Shown: positions 24,904 to 33,223 of the stretch, piece by piece
Layout: every line of letters starts with the position of its first letter
How positions within the stretch are numbered: position 1 is the first letter of the stretch
Assembly (NCBI RefSeq): GCF_029813785.1
Contig: NZ_JARVKY010000031.1
Coordinates: 22,427-86,426 of the forward strand
Length of the DNA: 64,000 nt
Source: Streptomyces sp. DH41
GTDB taxonomy: Bacteria > Actinomycetota > Actinomycetes > Streptomycetales > Streptomycetaceae
Direction: 5' to 3'
Program-made: the position numbers and the translations under genes
The notes under the pieces: generated by a model
Told to the model about the DNA's origin: nothing
Database searches by the model: none
The model's input: only the letters and a program-made list of their open reading frames with translations

Positions 24904-26115
24904 ATGCCCGCATCTCCGCGCACCGCCCGGGCCATCAACGACCGGCTCGCACTGGACCTGCTCCAGCGGGAGGGTCCGTTGACGGCAGGGCGGTTGAAGC
25001 AGCTGACCGGCCTGTCCCGGCCCACCGTCGCCGACCTCGTCGAACGCCTCACCGTCTCCGGTCTGATCGAGGTGGCGGGGGAGTCCGGCGAGCAGCGCCG
25101 CGGCCCCAACGCCAAGCTGTACGGCATCGTCGCCGGGCGCGCCCATCTCGCCGCCCTCGACGTGCGCACCGAGGGCGTCGCCGTACTGGTCTCCGACCTG
25201 CTCGGCCGGGTGCTGGCCGAGGCGTCCGTGCCGATCGGCGACGGCACCGGGACGGGCCCCGCGGTGGAGCAGGCGGTGGGCCTGGTCGAGCGCGCGGCGA
25301 AGGGGGCCGGCGCCGAGCGGCTGCACACCGTCGGCATCGGCGTGCCCGGCCTGATCGACCCGGCCGGCGGTGAACTCCGCGATTCCGGCGGTCTGCCCGA
25401 GTGGCACCGCCGGCTGATGGCCGCGTTGCAGGAGAGGTATCCCGAGGCGCGGGTCGGCGTCGAGAACGAGACCAACCTCGCCGCCCTGGCCGAGCAGCGC
25501 GACGGGGCGGCCCGGGACCGGGACACGTTCGTCCTGCTCTGGCTCGGCCTCGGCATCGGCGCCGCGGTCGTCCTCGACGGCACCCTGCGGCGGGGTGTCT
25601 CCGGCGGCGCGGGCGAGATCGGCTTCCTGCCGGTACCGGGCACCTCCGGCCTGCCGTCGGCCACCGACTGCGACGGCGGGTTCCACTCCGTGGCCGGGGC
25701 GGCGGCGGTGGCCGCCCTCGCGGCGCGGCACGGCGTGACGGCGGTGCCCGAGGGGCTCGAGCCGCACGCCGCCGCGCTGGTACGGGAGGCGGTGCGCAGG
25801 TCGTCGACGGACCGGGGAGGGCAACCGGATCCGGCCGCGGAGCGGTTCCTCGACGAGCTCGCCGACCGGGTCGCCGTCGGCGCCGCGGCCGTCGTGTCCG
25901 TGCTGGACCCCGGCTGCCTGGTACTGGCCGGCGAGGTCGGCCGGGCCGGCGCCGGCACGCTCGCTGCCCGCGTCCAGCACCGCCTCACCCGGATGTCACC
26001 GCTCGCCACCGAGGTACGGCCCAGCACGCTGGGCGGCGGTGCCGTACTGCGCGGGGCACTGCTCACCGCCCGCGACCGGGCCCAGGACGTGCTGTTCGCC
26101 CCGCCGGAGCGTTAG
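24904..26115 (+). CDS. ROK-family transcriptional regulator
   Basis: 403 residues from ATG 24904. A winged HTH at about 10-65 (GPLTAGRLKQLTGLSRPTVADLVERL) is joined to a ROK sugar-kinase-like domain (TVGIGVPGLIDPAGGELRDS, VENETNLAALAE, WLGLGIGAAVVLDGTLRRG, GAGEIGFLPV). The canonical ROK zinc motif CxCGxxGC is missing: this position reads ATDCDGGFHSVAG with a single Cys, so zinc and possibly sugar binding may be altered. It probably represses the divergent MFS gene through the palindrome at 24828-24850. Confidence 0.88.
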   Translation: MPASPRTARAINDRLALDLLQREGPLTAGRLKQLTGLSRPTVADLVERLTVSGLIEVAGESGEQRRGPNAKLYGIVAGRAHLAALDVRTEGVAVLVSDLLGRVLAEASVPIGDGTGTGPAVEQAVGLVERAAKGAGAERLHTVGIGVPGLIDPAGGELRDSGGLPEWHRRLMAALQERYPEARVGVENETNLAALAEQRDGAARDRDTFVLLWLGLGIGAAVVLDGTLRRGVSGGAGEIGFLPVPGTSGLPSATDCDGGFHSVAGAAAVAALAARHGVTAVPEGLEPHAAALVREAVRRSSTDRGGQPDPAAERFLDELADRVAVGAAAVVSVLDPGCLVLAGEVGRAGAGTLAARVQHRLTRMSPLATEVRPSTLGGGAVLRGALLTARDRAQDVLFAPPER

Positions 26116-26227
26116 CTCGATCTTCAACCTGTGCGGCGTGGGCGGCTCACCGGCAGCCGCGCGCGGCCGCCCCCGCACCGGGCCGTACGGAACTGGTGGC
26201 CGACCGGCCCTCTCGTCGCCCGCCCTC

Positions 26228-26662
26228 TCAGGGCGCCGGCCGCCGCGCCGTGTGGCCGGACTCCCGGAAGGCACCCCCGTCCGCCGCCGCCCACAGCAGG
26301 ACCGCCGGCAGCAGCACCGCCGCTCCCAGCAGCACCATGAATCCCGCGCCGCTCGCCGCCGACAGGGGCTCCAGATGCCGGGCGTGGAAGAGGAGATGGA
26401 CGACGGAGGACACCAGGTAGGCCACCAGGGCGGTGACCACCAGCCGCCGTTCCATCGCCGCCACCGCCGCGCACAGCACCACGGCGAGAGCCAGGCTGGC
26501 CCCGCCGAAGTCCCGCAGCAGGTGCTCGTTGTAGGGCGGCAGGTGCGACACCCAGGGCCACTTCCAGAACAGCTCGGGCAGCAGCAGGACCCACAGCCCC
26601 AGCACCACCTGCGCGCCGGCCAGCAGCCCCAGGCCCGTCCGCAGCCACGCCCGTCCGCTCAT
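26228..26662 (-). CDS. Small integral membrane protein, unknown function
   Basis: 144 residues from ATG 26662 (GGAGG 8 nt upstream; an in-frame upstream start at 26707 is possible). Four hydrophobic helices near residues 7-26, 48-66, 70-92 and 103-128, with the conserved-looking PYNEHLLRDFGGASLALAV and HARHLEPLS segments. No enzyme motif. Convergent with the ROK gene. Downstream of the chitinase on the same strand but separated from it by 290 bp and a hairpin. Confidence 0.75.
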   Translation of the reverse strand: MSGRAWLRTGLGLLAGAQVVLGLWVLLLPELFWKWPWVSHLPPYNEHLLRDFGGASLALAVVLCAAVAAMERRLVVTALVAYLVSSVVHLLFHARHLEPLSAASGAGFMVLLGAAVLLPAVLLWAAADGGAFRESGHTARRPAP

Positions 26663-26900
26663 CCGCTCCGCCTCCGAGTCCCACCGTCGAACCGCACCGA
26701 CGGACACTCCCTGAACGCCCCCGGCCGGGGCGCGAGGTGTCCGCCCGTGCGGAGACCCGGGTAAGTCTTCCCCGCGAGCGGCACCTTCACCGGTGGGCCG
26801 GCCCGGACGGCGACGAACGGGTCCGGTGGCGCTCGGACTCCTCGGCGATCACGGTCGTCACATCCTCACCCCAGGCGTCCGGCGAAGGCGTATGGAGAGA

Positions 26901-26937
26901 CCCGGCGGCGGGCAAGGGCTCCGTCACCGCCGCCGGG
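26901..26937 (-). terminator. Hairpin terminator of the chitinase gene
   Basis: Perfect 11-bp stem CCCGGCGGCGG (26901-26911) with its complement at 26927-26937 and a 15-nt loop, 15 nt past the chitinase stop. The rest of the 290-bp gap to the membrane-protein gene shows nothing distinct. Confidence 0.75.
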
Positions 26938-26952
26938 CCGGTCTTGCCGGGG

Positions 26953-29334
26953 TCAGCAGGCGCCGAGGTCCTGCCAGACGCCCCACTCACCGGTGGTGCC
27001 GGGCTCCTCGCCCTTCGTCCACCATTTGGACTTCCACGAGTGCCCCTCGTGGGACACCGTGCTGCCACTGCCGTATTCCGCGGCCGCCGCCCAGGCCGGT
27101 GCCGCGCACTGCCCGGCGCCGTCCGTCGGGCTCGGGCTGGGGCTCGGGCCCGGCGACTGAGTGCCCGTGGGCGTGGGGGTCGGTGCCGGAGTCTGAGCCC
27201 CGGGGTCGACCACGGTCGTGCCCCGGGCCAGGTCGCCCGCCAGGGCGTACGTCTTCCCGCCGAACGCCACCGTCCAGTTCGACGGCGTCGACACCGGCAG
27301 GTAGTAGACGAAGTCCACCGTCGTGGACGCGCCCGGCGCCAGCGACTGCCAGGCCGGCAGCTTCAGCGACACCCGGTGGTAGTCGCCCTTCAGCCCGCCC
27401 GCGTTGCCGCCCGTGTGGTCGCTGCGGATCACCGACGTGCCCCAGCCGGACTGGTCCTTGGCGTTGCCGGGCGCGGAGGTGGCGTAGTCGAACCGGAACT
27501 CCGTACCGCCGGGCAGCGCCGTCTTCGTGTTGTTGGTGATCTTCAGCTTGGGGCTGATCGGGTAGTTGGAGTCGCCGAGCGGGAACTCCCCGAACTCCAC
27601 GTCGATGTCGAGCGCCTCGGCCGGCATGTCGATCGTGGCGCGCTCGGCACCGTAGGGGGAGGCGTTCTTGAACGTGTCGTACATCGTGTCGGTCAGCGTC
27701 GAGCCGGGCACGTACTGACCCTTGCCCGCGTCCCAGGCGTAGTCGCCCGCGAGCTCCCACACCATCGTGCCGCCGATGCCGCGGTCGACGACGTAGTCGG
27801 CCTTGGCCTGGACCGACTGCTCGTCCTCGGTGGACAGGAAGACCTTCTTCTCGGCGTTCCACAGCCAGGGCGCGACCAGCGTGGAGTCGTACTTGCGGGC
27901 GTACGTGCCGGTCAGCTTCGTGTCGGCCGGGAAGCCGTAGTCGGTGACGTAGTCGCCGACGACGCCCTTCTCCAGGTTCTTCGCGTGCCACATCGGGTTG
28001 GAGCCCGCGGGCGACTCGTCGCCGTCGGTGTCCAGGTCGTGCCACAGGTTGTCGATGCCGACCGCGCCGTCACCGCACTTGGTCAGGCCGGAGCCGGCCG
28101 GGCAGTCCGTGGAGGGTGCCTTGCCCCAGAGCCCGTCGGTGCCGCCGGTGACGTTCTTGAAGCCCCGCGTGTAGTAGGGCAGCCCGATGTTGATGCGCCC
28201 GGCCGGCATCGAGCCGCGGAAGTAGTGGTACGCCCAGTCGGTGTTGAGGTACCCGATACCGCCGTACTGGGAGGTGGAGTACACGCCCCCGGCGGCGAGT
28301 TCGGGGTCCTTGCCGTCGTCGAAGAGGGAGGCGTTCGGGCCGACGTACTCGTTCCAGGCGCCGTGCAGGTCGTACGACATGATGTTGACGTAGTCCAGGT
28401 ACTTCTGGACCTGGAAGGTCTCCATGCCGCGCAGCAGGTATCCGGAGGACGGCGCGGCGACGGAGAGGAGGTAGTGCCTGCCGTCCGCGGCGCCCGCGCG
28501 GTCGAGCTTCTCGCGCAGCGTCTTCATCAGGGCCGCGTAGCCCTCGACCAGCCCGGCCCGGCGGCCGTTCGCGAAGGACCAGTCGAGCGGGTTGCCCGCG
28601 TCCTTCATCGTCGTCGGGTACTCGTAGTCGATGTCCACGCCGTTGAAGCCGTACTTCCGGACGAAGTCGACCGCGGAGTCCGCGAAGGTCTCGATGCCGG
28701 CCTGGTTGACCGAGCCGTCGGCGTTGGTGGCCATCGAGTAGAAGCCGCCCGAGTCCACGCGCGTGCCGTCGTCGGCGAAGTAGCCGCCCGTCTCCGCCCA
28801 GCCGCCCACCGAGATCATCGTCTTGACGTCCGGGTGCTGCTTCTTGAACTTGGTCAGCTGGTTGAAGTGGCCCTTGTAGGGGAGGGCCGGGTCCATCTCG
28901 GCGCCCTCGACCCCCGGCCACGTCATGCCGGTCGCCGGGTTCTTCTCGCTGTCCGGGCCCACGGAGAGCTTGTTCTCGCCGTCGACGTGGGCGAAGGCGT
29001 AGTTGATGTGGGTGATCTTGTCCCACGGGATGTCGGAGGCGAGATAGGCGGGCTTGCCGTCCTTGCCGGTGCGCCAGCTCGTGAAGTAGCCGATCACGCG
29101 GCGCGGGTGGTCGGCGCCCATCCTCTCCCGGCCCGCAAAGTCGTAGACCGAGCAGTAGGGGACGTCGACGCCGGGGGTCCGGTAGAGCCCGTCGGGGCGA
29201 CAGGTCTCCTGGTCGGCGGCTTGCGAGGCGGTCGCCGGAAGGCCGGCGAGCAGCAGGCCGGCGACGGCGGCGGCAGCCGCGAACAGGGCCGGCCCCGCTC
29301 TGTGGCGGGATCTGGAGCGTGACGGGGAAGGCAC
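26953..29334 (-). CDS. Secreted family 18 chitinase with C-terminal chitin-binding module
   Basis: 793 residues from GTG 29334. Signal peptide about 1-40. The GH18 barrel spans about 75-570: SVGGW at 175-179 and NGVDIDYEYP at 231-240 with catalytic Glu238 (Asn in place of the first Asp of the DxxDxDxE motif). MSYDLHGAWNEY and GTMVWELAGDY close the active site. A beta-sandwich region follows (about 590-705), then a Pro/Thr linker (about 710-745) and a small CBM5/12-type module (APAWAAAAEYGSGSTVSHEG, WWTKGEEPG). It degrades extracellular chitin. The promoter carries the paired repeats typical of chitin-inducible, DasR-controlled genes. Confidence 0.95.
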   Translation of the reverse strand: MPSPSRSRSRHRAGPALFAAAAAVAGLLLAGLPATASQAADQETCRPDGLYRTPGVDVPYCSVYDFAGRERMGADHPRRVIGYFTSWRTGKDGKPAYLASDIPWDKITHINYAFAHVDGENKLSVGPDSEKNPATGMTWPGVEGAEMDPALPYKGHFNQLTKFKKQHPDVKTMISVGGWAETGGYFADDGTRVDSGGFYSMATNADGSVNQAGIETFADSAVDFVRKYGFNGVDIDYEYPTTMKDAGNPLDWSFANGRRAGLVEGYAALMKTLREKLDRAGAADGRHYLLSVAAPSSGYLLRGMETFQVQKYLDYVNIMSYDLHGAWNEYVGPNASLFDDGKDPELAAGGVYSTSQYGGIGYLNTDWAYHYFRGSMPAGRINIGLPYYTRGFKNVTGGTDGLWGKAPSTDCPAGSGLTKCGDGAVGIDNLWHDLDTDGDESPAGSNPMWHAKNLEKGVVGDYVTDYGFPADTKLTGTYARKYDSTLVAPWLWNAEKKVFLSTEDEQSVQAKADYVVDRGIGGTMVWELAGDYAWDAGKGQYVPGSTLTDTMYDTFKNASPYGAERATIDMPAEALDIDVEFGEFPLGDSNYPISPKLKITNNTKTALPGGTEFRFDYATSAPGNAKDQSGWGTSVIRSDHTGGNAGGLKGDYHRVSLKLPAWQSLAPGASTTVDFVYYLPVSTPSNWTVAFGGKTYALAGDLARGTTVVDPGAQTPAPTPTPTGTQSPGPSPSPSPTDGAGQCAAPAWAAAAEYGSGSTVSHEGHSWKSKWWTKGEEPGTTGEWGVWQDLGAC

Positions 29335-29364
29335 AGTCGGTTCCTCTCCACGGAAGTTGCGCAG

Positions 29365-29408
29365 ACCCTAGAGAGGACTAGACCAGTCAGTCAATAGGTA
29401 TGGACCAA
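29365..29408 (-). promoter_or_regulatory. Chitinase promoter with paired direct repeats / DasR-type site
   Basis: On the minus strand: -35 TTGACT (29394-29389), 18-bp spacer, -10 TAGGGT (29370-29365). Direct repeats TTGGTCCATACC (29408-29397) and CTGGTCTAGTCC (29386-29375) flank or overlap the -35, 22 bp apart. The sequence at 29372-29387 matches 13 of 16 positions of the DasR consensus ACTGGTCTAGACCAGT. This is the classic architecture of Streptomyces chitinase promoters, and repression by DasR with N-acetylglucosamine relief is expected. Confidence 0.82.
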
Positions 29409-29550
29409 TTGCAAGGTGGGGTGGGAGAAGCCCAGTTGAGGACGGTCGCGGCACGGCCGGGTCCGCCGTGGCAGCGTTCTGTGAGCCACTCCACACACTC
29501 CGTCCGCATGGACGGCGATCAGGCGTGGCACACTGGCCCTGTACCAGAAG

Positions 29551-29681
29551 CAGCGCACTCCGGGGTCGGTGAAAGTCCGAACCGGCGGTTACAGTCCGCG
29601 ACCCGGTCGCTTCCAGCGGCCGGTTGACCAGGTGAAATTCCTGGACCGACGGTTAAAGTCCGGATGGGAGGCAGTGCGCGG
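29551..29681 (+). promoter_or_regulatory. FMN riboswitch (RFN element) of the riboflavin operon
   Basis: P1 is closed by GCGCACT (29553-29559) and AGTGCGC (29673-29679). Conserved RFN blocks lie between: GGTGAAAGTCCGAACCGGCGG after P1, the ACCAGGTGAAATTCCTGGACC stem and the GACGGTTAAAGTCCGGATGG block before the 3' P1 strand. FMN binding should lower expression of the downstream ribE operon. About 150 nt separate it from the ribE start, leaving room for an expression platform. Confidence 0.96.
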
Positions 29682-29832
29682 CGGGCGAGCACACGTGCGC
29701 GCCGCCGACCTCTGGGCTCGCCCGTTGCCGGGCGGGTCCCGTCCGGCGTCGTTCCCGGTGTTCTCGCTCGCGATATCTGTCGTTCCCGACAGCCCCGGAG
29801 TCCGTGCCCGAAGAGGCAGGAGGACCCGGGAA

Positions 29833-30435
29833 GTGTTCACCGGAATCGTCGAAGAGCTGGGCGAGATCACCGCCGTCGAGACCCTCGACGACGCCTGTCG
29901 CTTCCGCCTGCGCGGCCCCGTGGTCACCGAAGGCGCACGGCACGGCGACTCGATCGCCGTCAACGGCGTCTGCCTCACGGTCGTCGACCACGAGGGCGAC
30001 GAGTTCACCGCGGACGTGATGGCGGAGACCCTGCACCGCTCCAGCCTGGGCGTCCTCACCACCGGCTCCCGCGTCAACCTGGAGCGGCCCACCGCCGTCG
30101 GCGCCCGCCTCGGCGGGCACATCGTGCAGGGCCATGTCGACGGCACCGGCGAGATCCTGGAGCGCAAGCCCTCCGAGCACTGGGAGCTCGTGAGGATCTC
30201 CCTGCCCGAGGACCTTGCCCGCTACGTCGTGGAGAAGGGCTCCATCACCGTCGACGGCATCAGCCTCACCGTCGTCGACGCCGGCCCCGACTTCTTCACC
30301 GTCAGCCTCATCCCCACCACCCTCGCCCTGACCACGCTCGGCCTGAAGCAGCCCGGCGACCCGGTCAACCTCGAGGTGGACGTCATCGCCAAGTACGTCG
30401 AGCGCCTGCTCGGCACCCAGGGGGGCACCCGGTGA
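29833..30435 (+). CDS. ribE: Riboflavin synthase, alpha subunit
   Basis: 200 residues from GTG 29833, AGGAGGA 8 nt upstream. Two tandem lumazine-binding repeats: FTGIVEELGEITAV and GHIVQGHVDGTGEI start each half. VNGVCLTVVD and VDGISLTVVD are the paired ligand motifs. It dismutates two 6,7-dimethyl-8-ribityllumazine to riboflavin. First gene after the FMN riboswitch. The GTGA overlap couples it to ribM. Confidence 0.97.
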   Translation: MFTGIVEELGEITAVETLDDACRFRLRGPVVTEGARHGDSIAVNGVCLTVVDHEGDEFTADVMAETLHRSSLGVLTTGSRVNLERPTAVGARLGGHIVQGHVDGTGEILERKPSEHWELVRISLPEDLARYVVEKGSITVDGISLTVVDAGPDFFTVSLIPTTLALTTLGLKQPGDPVNLEVDVIAKYVERLLGTQGGTR

Positions 30436-31076
30436 ACTGGCTCAACTCCGAGGCGTTCACGCTCTTCGACCAGCACATCAAGTGGTCGGACATGATCGGC
30501 AACGTGATCGGCCTGCTCGGCCTCGCGCTCGGCTGGCGGCGCTCCCTCTGGACCTGGCCCGTGCAGTTCGTCTCCGGACTCGTCCTCTTCACGGCCTTCG
30601 CCACCGCCCACCTCTCCGGCAGCGCGGGCAAGCAGATCGTCGTCATGGTCGTCGCCGCCTGGGGCTTCTGGCAGTGGAACCGCGGCCGGCAGCAGACGCA
30701 GGACGGGTCCATCGCCGTCCGGTTCGCCACCTGGCGCGAGCGCGGCGCCCTGCTCGCCGCCGCCGCGGTCGGCACCCTCGCGGTCGGCGGCCTGTTCACC
30801 GCCTTCCCGACCCTGTCCTGGGACCCCTGGCCGGACGCGTACATCTTCGTCGGCACCGTCGTCGCCATGTACGCCCAGGCACGCGGCATGGTCGAGTTCT
30901 GGTTCGCCTGGCTGCTGGTCGACCTGGTCGGCGTCCCGCTGAACTTCGCCAACGGCTTCGCCTTCTCCGGCTTCGTCTACGTCATCTACGGCGCGCTCGT
31001 CCTGTGGGGCCTGCGCGACTGGTGGCTGCGCTCCCGCACCGCGGCGCGGCCCGTCCCGGAAGGAGCGCCCGCATGA
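30432..31076 (+). CDS. ribM: RibM/PnuC-like riboflavin transporter
   Basis: 214 residues from the GTG overlapping the ribE stop. About seven hydrophobic helices. The PnuC-type blocks WPVQFVSGLVLFTAFA, GFWQWNRGRQ and LVDLVGVPLNFANGF are present. PnuC-related RibM proteins in streptomycetes and corynebacteria facilitate riboflavin uptake, and the location inside the FMN-riboswitch operon supports riboflavin rather than nicotinamide riboside. ATGA overlap with ribBA. Confidence 0.87.
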   Translation: MNWLNSEAFTLFDQHIKWSDMIGNVIGLLGLALGWRRSLWTWPVQFVSGLVLFTAFATAHLSGSAGKQIVVMVVAAWGFWQWNRGRQQTQDGSIAVRFATWRERGALLAAAAVGTLAVGGLFTAFPTLSWDPWPDAYIFVGTVVAMYAQARGMVEFWFAWLLVDLVGVPLNFANGFAFSGFVYVIYGALVLWGLRDWWLRSRTAARPVPEGAPA

Positions 31077-32362
31077 GTACGGCACCCATCCTCTACAGCA
31101 CCGACGGCCTCGACGACCTGGCCCTCGACCCGATCGAACAGGCCATCGCGGACATCGCCGCCGGCCGCCCGGTCGTGGTCGTCGACGACGAGGACCGCGA
31201 GAACGAGGGCGACCTCGTCATCGCCGCCGAGAAGGCGACCGAGGAGATCGTCGCCTTCATGATGAGCGAGTGCCGCGGCCTGATCTGCGCCCCCATGGAG
31301 GGCGACGAACTGGACCGGCTCCGCCTCCCGCAGATGGTCGACGACAACACCGAGTCGATGAAGACCGCCTTCACCGTCTCCGTGGACGCCACCGCCGCGC
31401 ACGGCGTCAGCACCGGCATCTCCGCCTCCGACCGCGCCACCACCCTCCAGCTCCTGGCGAGCGGCGCCGCCGAGCCCACCGACCTGGTCCGGCCCGGCCA
31501 CATCTTCCCGCTGCGCGCCCGCTCCGGCGGCGTGCTCGTCCGAGGCGGCCACACCGAGGCCGCCGTCGACCTCGCCCGCCTCGCGGGCCTGCGCCCGGCC
31601 GGCGCCATCGTCGAGATCGCCGGCGAGGACGGGCGCATGCTGCGGCTGCCCGAGCTGATCCCGTTCGCCCGTAAGCACGGCCTGACGATCATCTCCATCG
31701 AGGACCTCATCGCCTACCGCCGCAGCGAGGAGCCCACCGTCCGCCGCGAGGCCGAGGTCCGCCTGCCCACCCGGCACGGCGAGTTCACCGCGTACGGCTA
31801 CCGCTCCACCGTCGACGGCGTCGAGCACGTCGCCCTCGTGCACGGGGACATCGGTGAGGGGAAGGACGTCCTGGTCCGCATTCACTCCGAGTGCCTCACC
31901 GGCGACGTCTTCGGCTCCCAGCGCTGCGACTGCGGCCCCCAGCTGGACGCCTCCCTGGACCGCATCCAGGCCGAGGGCAGGGGCGTCGTGGTCTACCTGC
32001 GCGGTCACGAGGGACGCGGCATCGGCCTGATGTCCAAGCTGCGCGCCTACGAGCTCCAGGAGCGCGGCCGGGACACCCTCGACGCCAACCTGGAACTCGG
32101 CCTGCCCGCCGACGCCCGTGACTACGGCGCCGGCGCCCAGATCCTGACCGACCTCGGCGTGCGCGCCGTGCGCCTGATGACCAACAACCCGGACAAGAGC
32201 GACGCCCTCGAACGGCACGGCATCGAGGTCACCGGCCGCGAGCCGATGCCCGTCCAGGCCGGCGAGCACAACCTCCGCTACCTGCGCACCAAGCGGGACC
32301 GGATGGGACACGACCTGCCCTGGCTGGACACGACGCCCGTGTCCACCTGCGGCAACCAGTAA
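31073..32362 (+). CDS. ribBA: Bifunctional 3,4-dihydroxy-2-butanone-4-phosphate synthase / GTP cyclohydrolase II
   Basis: 429 residues from ATG overlapping the ribM stop. RibB domain about 15-210 (VVVVDDEDRENEGDLVIAAE, HGVSTGISASDRATT, RPGHIFPLRA). RibA domain about 220-420, with zinc cysteines in SECLTGDVFGSQRCDCG and the active-site YLRGHEGRGIGL. It supplies both precursors of riboflavin, from ribulose-5-phosphate and GTP. Both domains look intact. Confidence 0.97.
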   Translation: MSTAPILYSTDGLDDLALDPIEQAIADIAAGRPVVVVDDEDRENEGDLVIAAEKATEEIVAFMMSECRGLICAPMEGDELDRLRLPQMVDDNTESMKTAFTVSVDATAAHGVSTGISASDRATTLQLLASGAAEPTDLVRPGHIFPLRARSGGVLVRGGHTEAAVDLARLAGLRPAGAIVEIAGEDGRMLRLPELIPFARKHGLTIISIEDLIAYRRSEEPTVRREAEVRLPTRHGEFTAYGYRSTVDGVEHVALVHGDIGEGKDVLVRIHSECLTGDVFGSQRCDCGPQLDASLDRIQAEGRGVVVYLRGHEGRGIGLMSKLRAYELQERGRDTLDANLELGLPADARDYGAGAQILTDLGVRAVRLMTNNPDKSDALERHGIEVTGREPMPVQAGEHNLRYLRTKRDRMGHDLPWLDTTPVSTCGNQ

Positions 32363-32383
32363 GCAAGCAACGCGAGGAGAGAC

Positions 32384-32869
32384 GTGAGCGGCAAGGGTGC
32401 ACCGGAGCTGTCCGTACGCAACGTGGGCGACCTGCGGGTCGCCGTCGTCGCGGCGCAGTGGCACGACAAGGTGATGGACGGACTGGTGGACGGCGCCCTG
32501 CGCGCCCTGCGTGAGCTGGGCATCGACGAGCCGACCCTGCTCAGGGTCCCCGGCAGCTTCGAGCTCCCGGTCGTCGCCAAGGTCCTCGCCGGGCGCGGCT
32601 ACGACGCGATCGTCGCCCTCGGCGTCGTCATCCGCGGCGGGACCCCCCACTTCGACTACGTGTGCCAGGGGGTGACCCAGGGGCTCACCCAGGTCTCGGT
32701 CGACACCGGTGTCCCCATCGGCTTCGGCGTGCTCACCTGCGACACCGAGGAGCAGGCCCTGGACCGGGCCGGCATCGAGGGCTCCCGCGAGGACAAGGGA
32801 CACGAGGCGGTGACCGCGGCCGTCGCCACGGCGGCCACGCTCCGCTCAGTATCCGAACCGTGGCGTTAG
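32384..32869 (+). CDS. ribH: 6,7-dimethyl-8-ribityllumazine synthase
   Basis: 161 residues from GTG 32384 with GAGGAGA 3-9 nt upstream. VPGSFELPVVAK is the substrate-binding block, ALGVVIRGGTPHFDYVC the phosphate and catalytic His segment, and GIEGSREDKGHEA the closing helix. It condenses the RibB product with the pyrimidinedione. Final gene of the rib cluster. No ribD/ribG deaminase-reductase gene is present here. hisE follows 34 bp later. Confidence 0.97.
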   Translation: MSGKGAPELSVRNVGDLRVAVVAAQWHDKVMDGLVDGALRALRELGIDEPTLLRVPGSFELPVVAKVLAGRGYDAIVALGVVIRGGTPHFDYVCQGVTQGLTQVSVDTGVPIGFGVLTCDTEEQALDRAGIEGSREDKGHEAVTAAVATAATLRSVSEPWR

Positions 32870-32903
32870 GCCGGTCGGCACTACGCGTAAAGTGGGCGCC
32901 ACC

Positions 32904-33176
32904 ATGTCCAATAAGACTTTCGAGGAGCTCTTCACCGAGCTCCAGCACAAGGCCGCGAACGGCGACCCCGCCACCTCCCGCACCGCCGAGCTGGTGGACA
33001 AGGGGGTCCATGCCATCGGCAAGAAGGTCGTCGAGGAGGCCGCCGAGGTCTGGATGGCCGCCGAGTACGAGGGCAAGGAGGCGGCGGCCGAGGAGATCTC
33101 CCAGCTGCTGTACCACGTCCAGGTGATGATGGTCGCCCGCGGGATCTCCCTGGACGACGTCTACGCCCACCTGTAA
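32904..33176 (+). CDS. hisE: Phosphoribosyl-ATP pyrophosphatase
   Basis: 90 residues, typical HisE length, from ATG 32904. TFEELFTELQHKAANGDPATS opens the helical MazG-like fold, and KKVVEEAAEVWMAAEYEG with EEISQLLYHVQVMM carry the metal-binding Glu residues. Second step of histidine synthesis. Its position after ribH and before hisG, on the same strand with short gaps, suggests read-through from the rib operon. Confidence 0.95.
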   Translation: MSNKTFEELFTELQHKAANGDPATSRTAELVDKGVHAIGKKVVEEAAEVWMAAEYEGKEAAAEEISQLLYHVQVMMVARGISLDDVYAHL

Positions 33177-33223
33177 AGCCGAACCCCTTTCTTCAACCCC
33201 TTCACACAAAGGAAGCCGACCTC

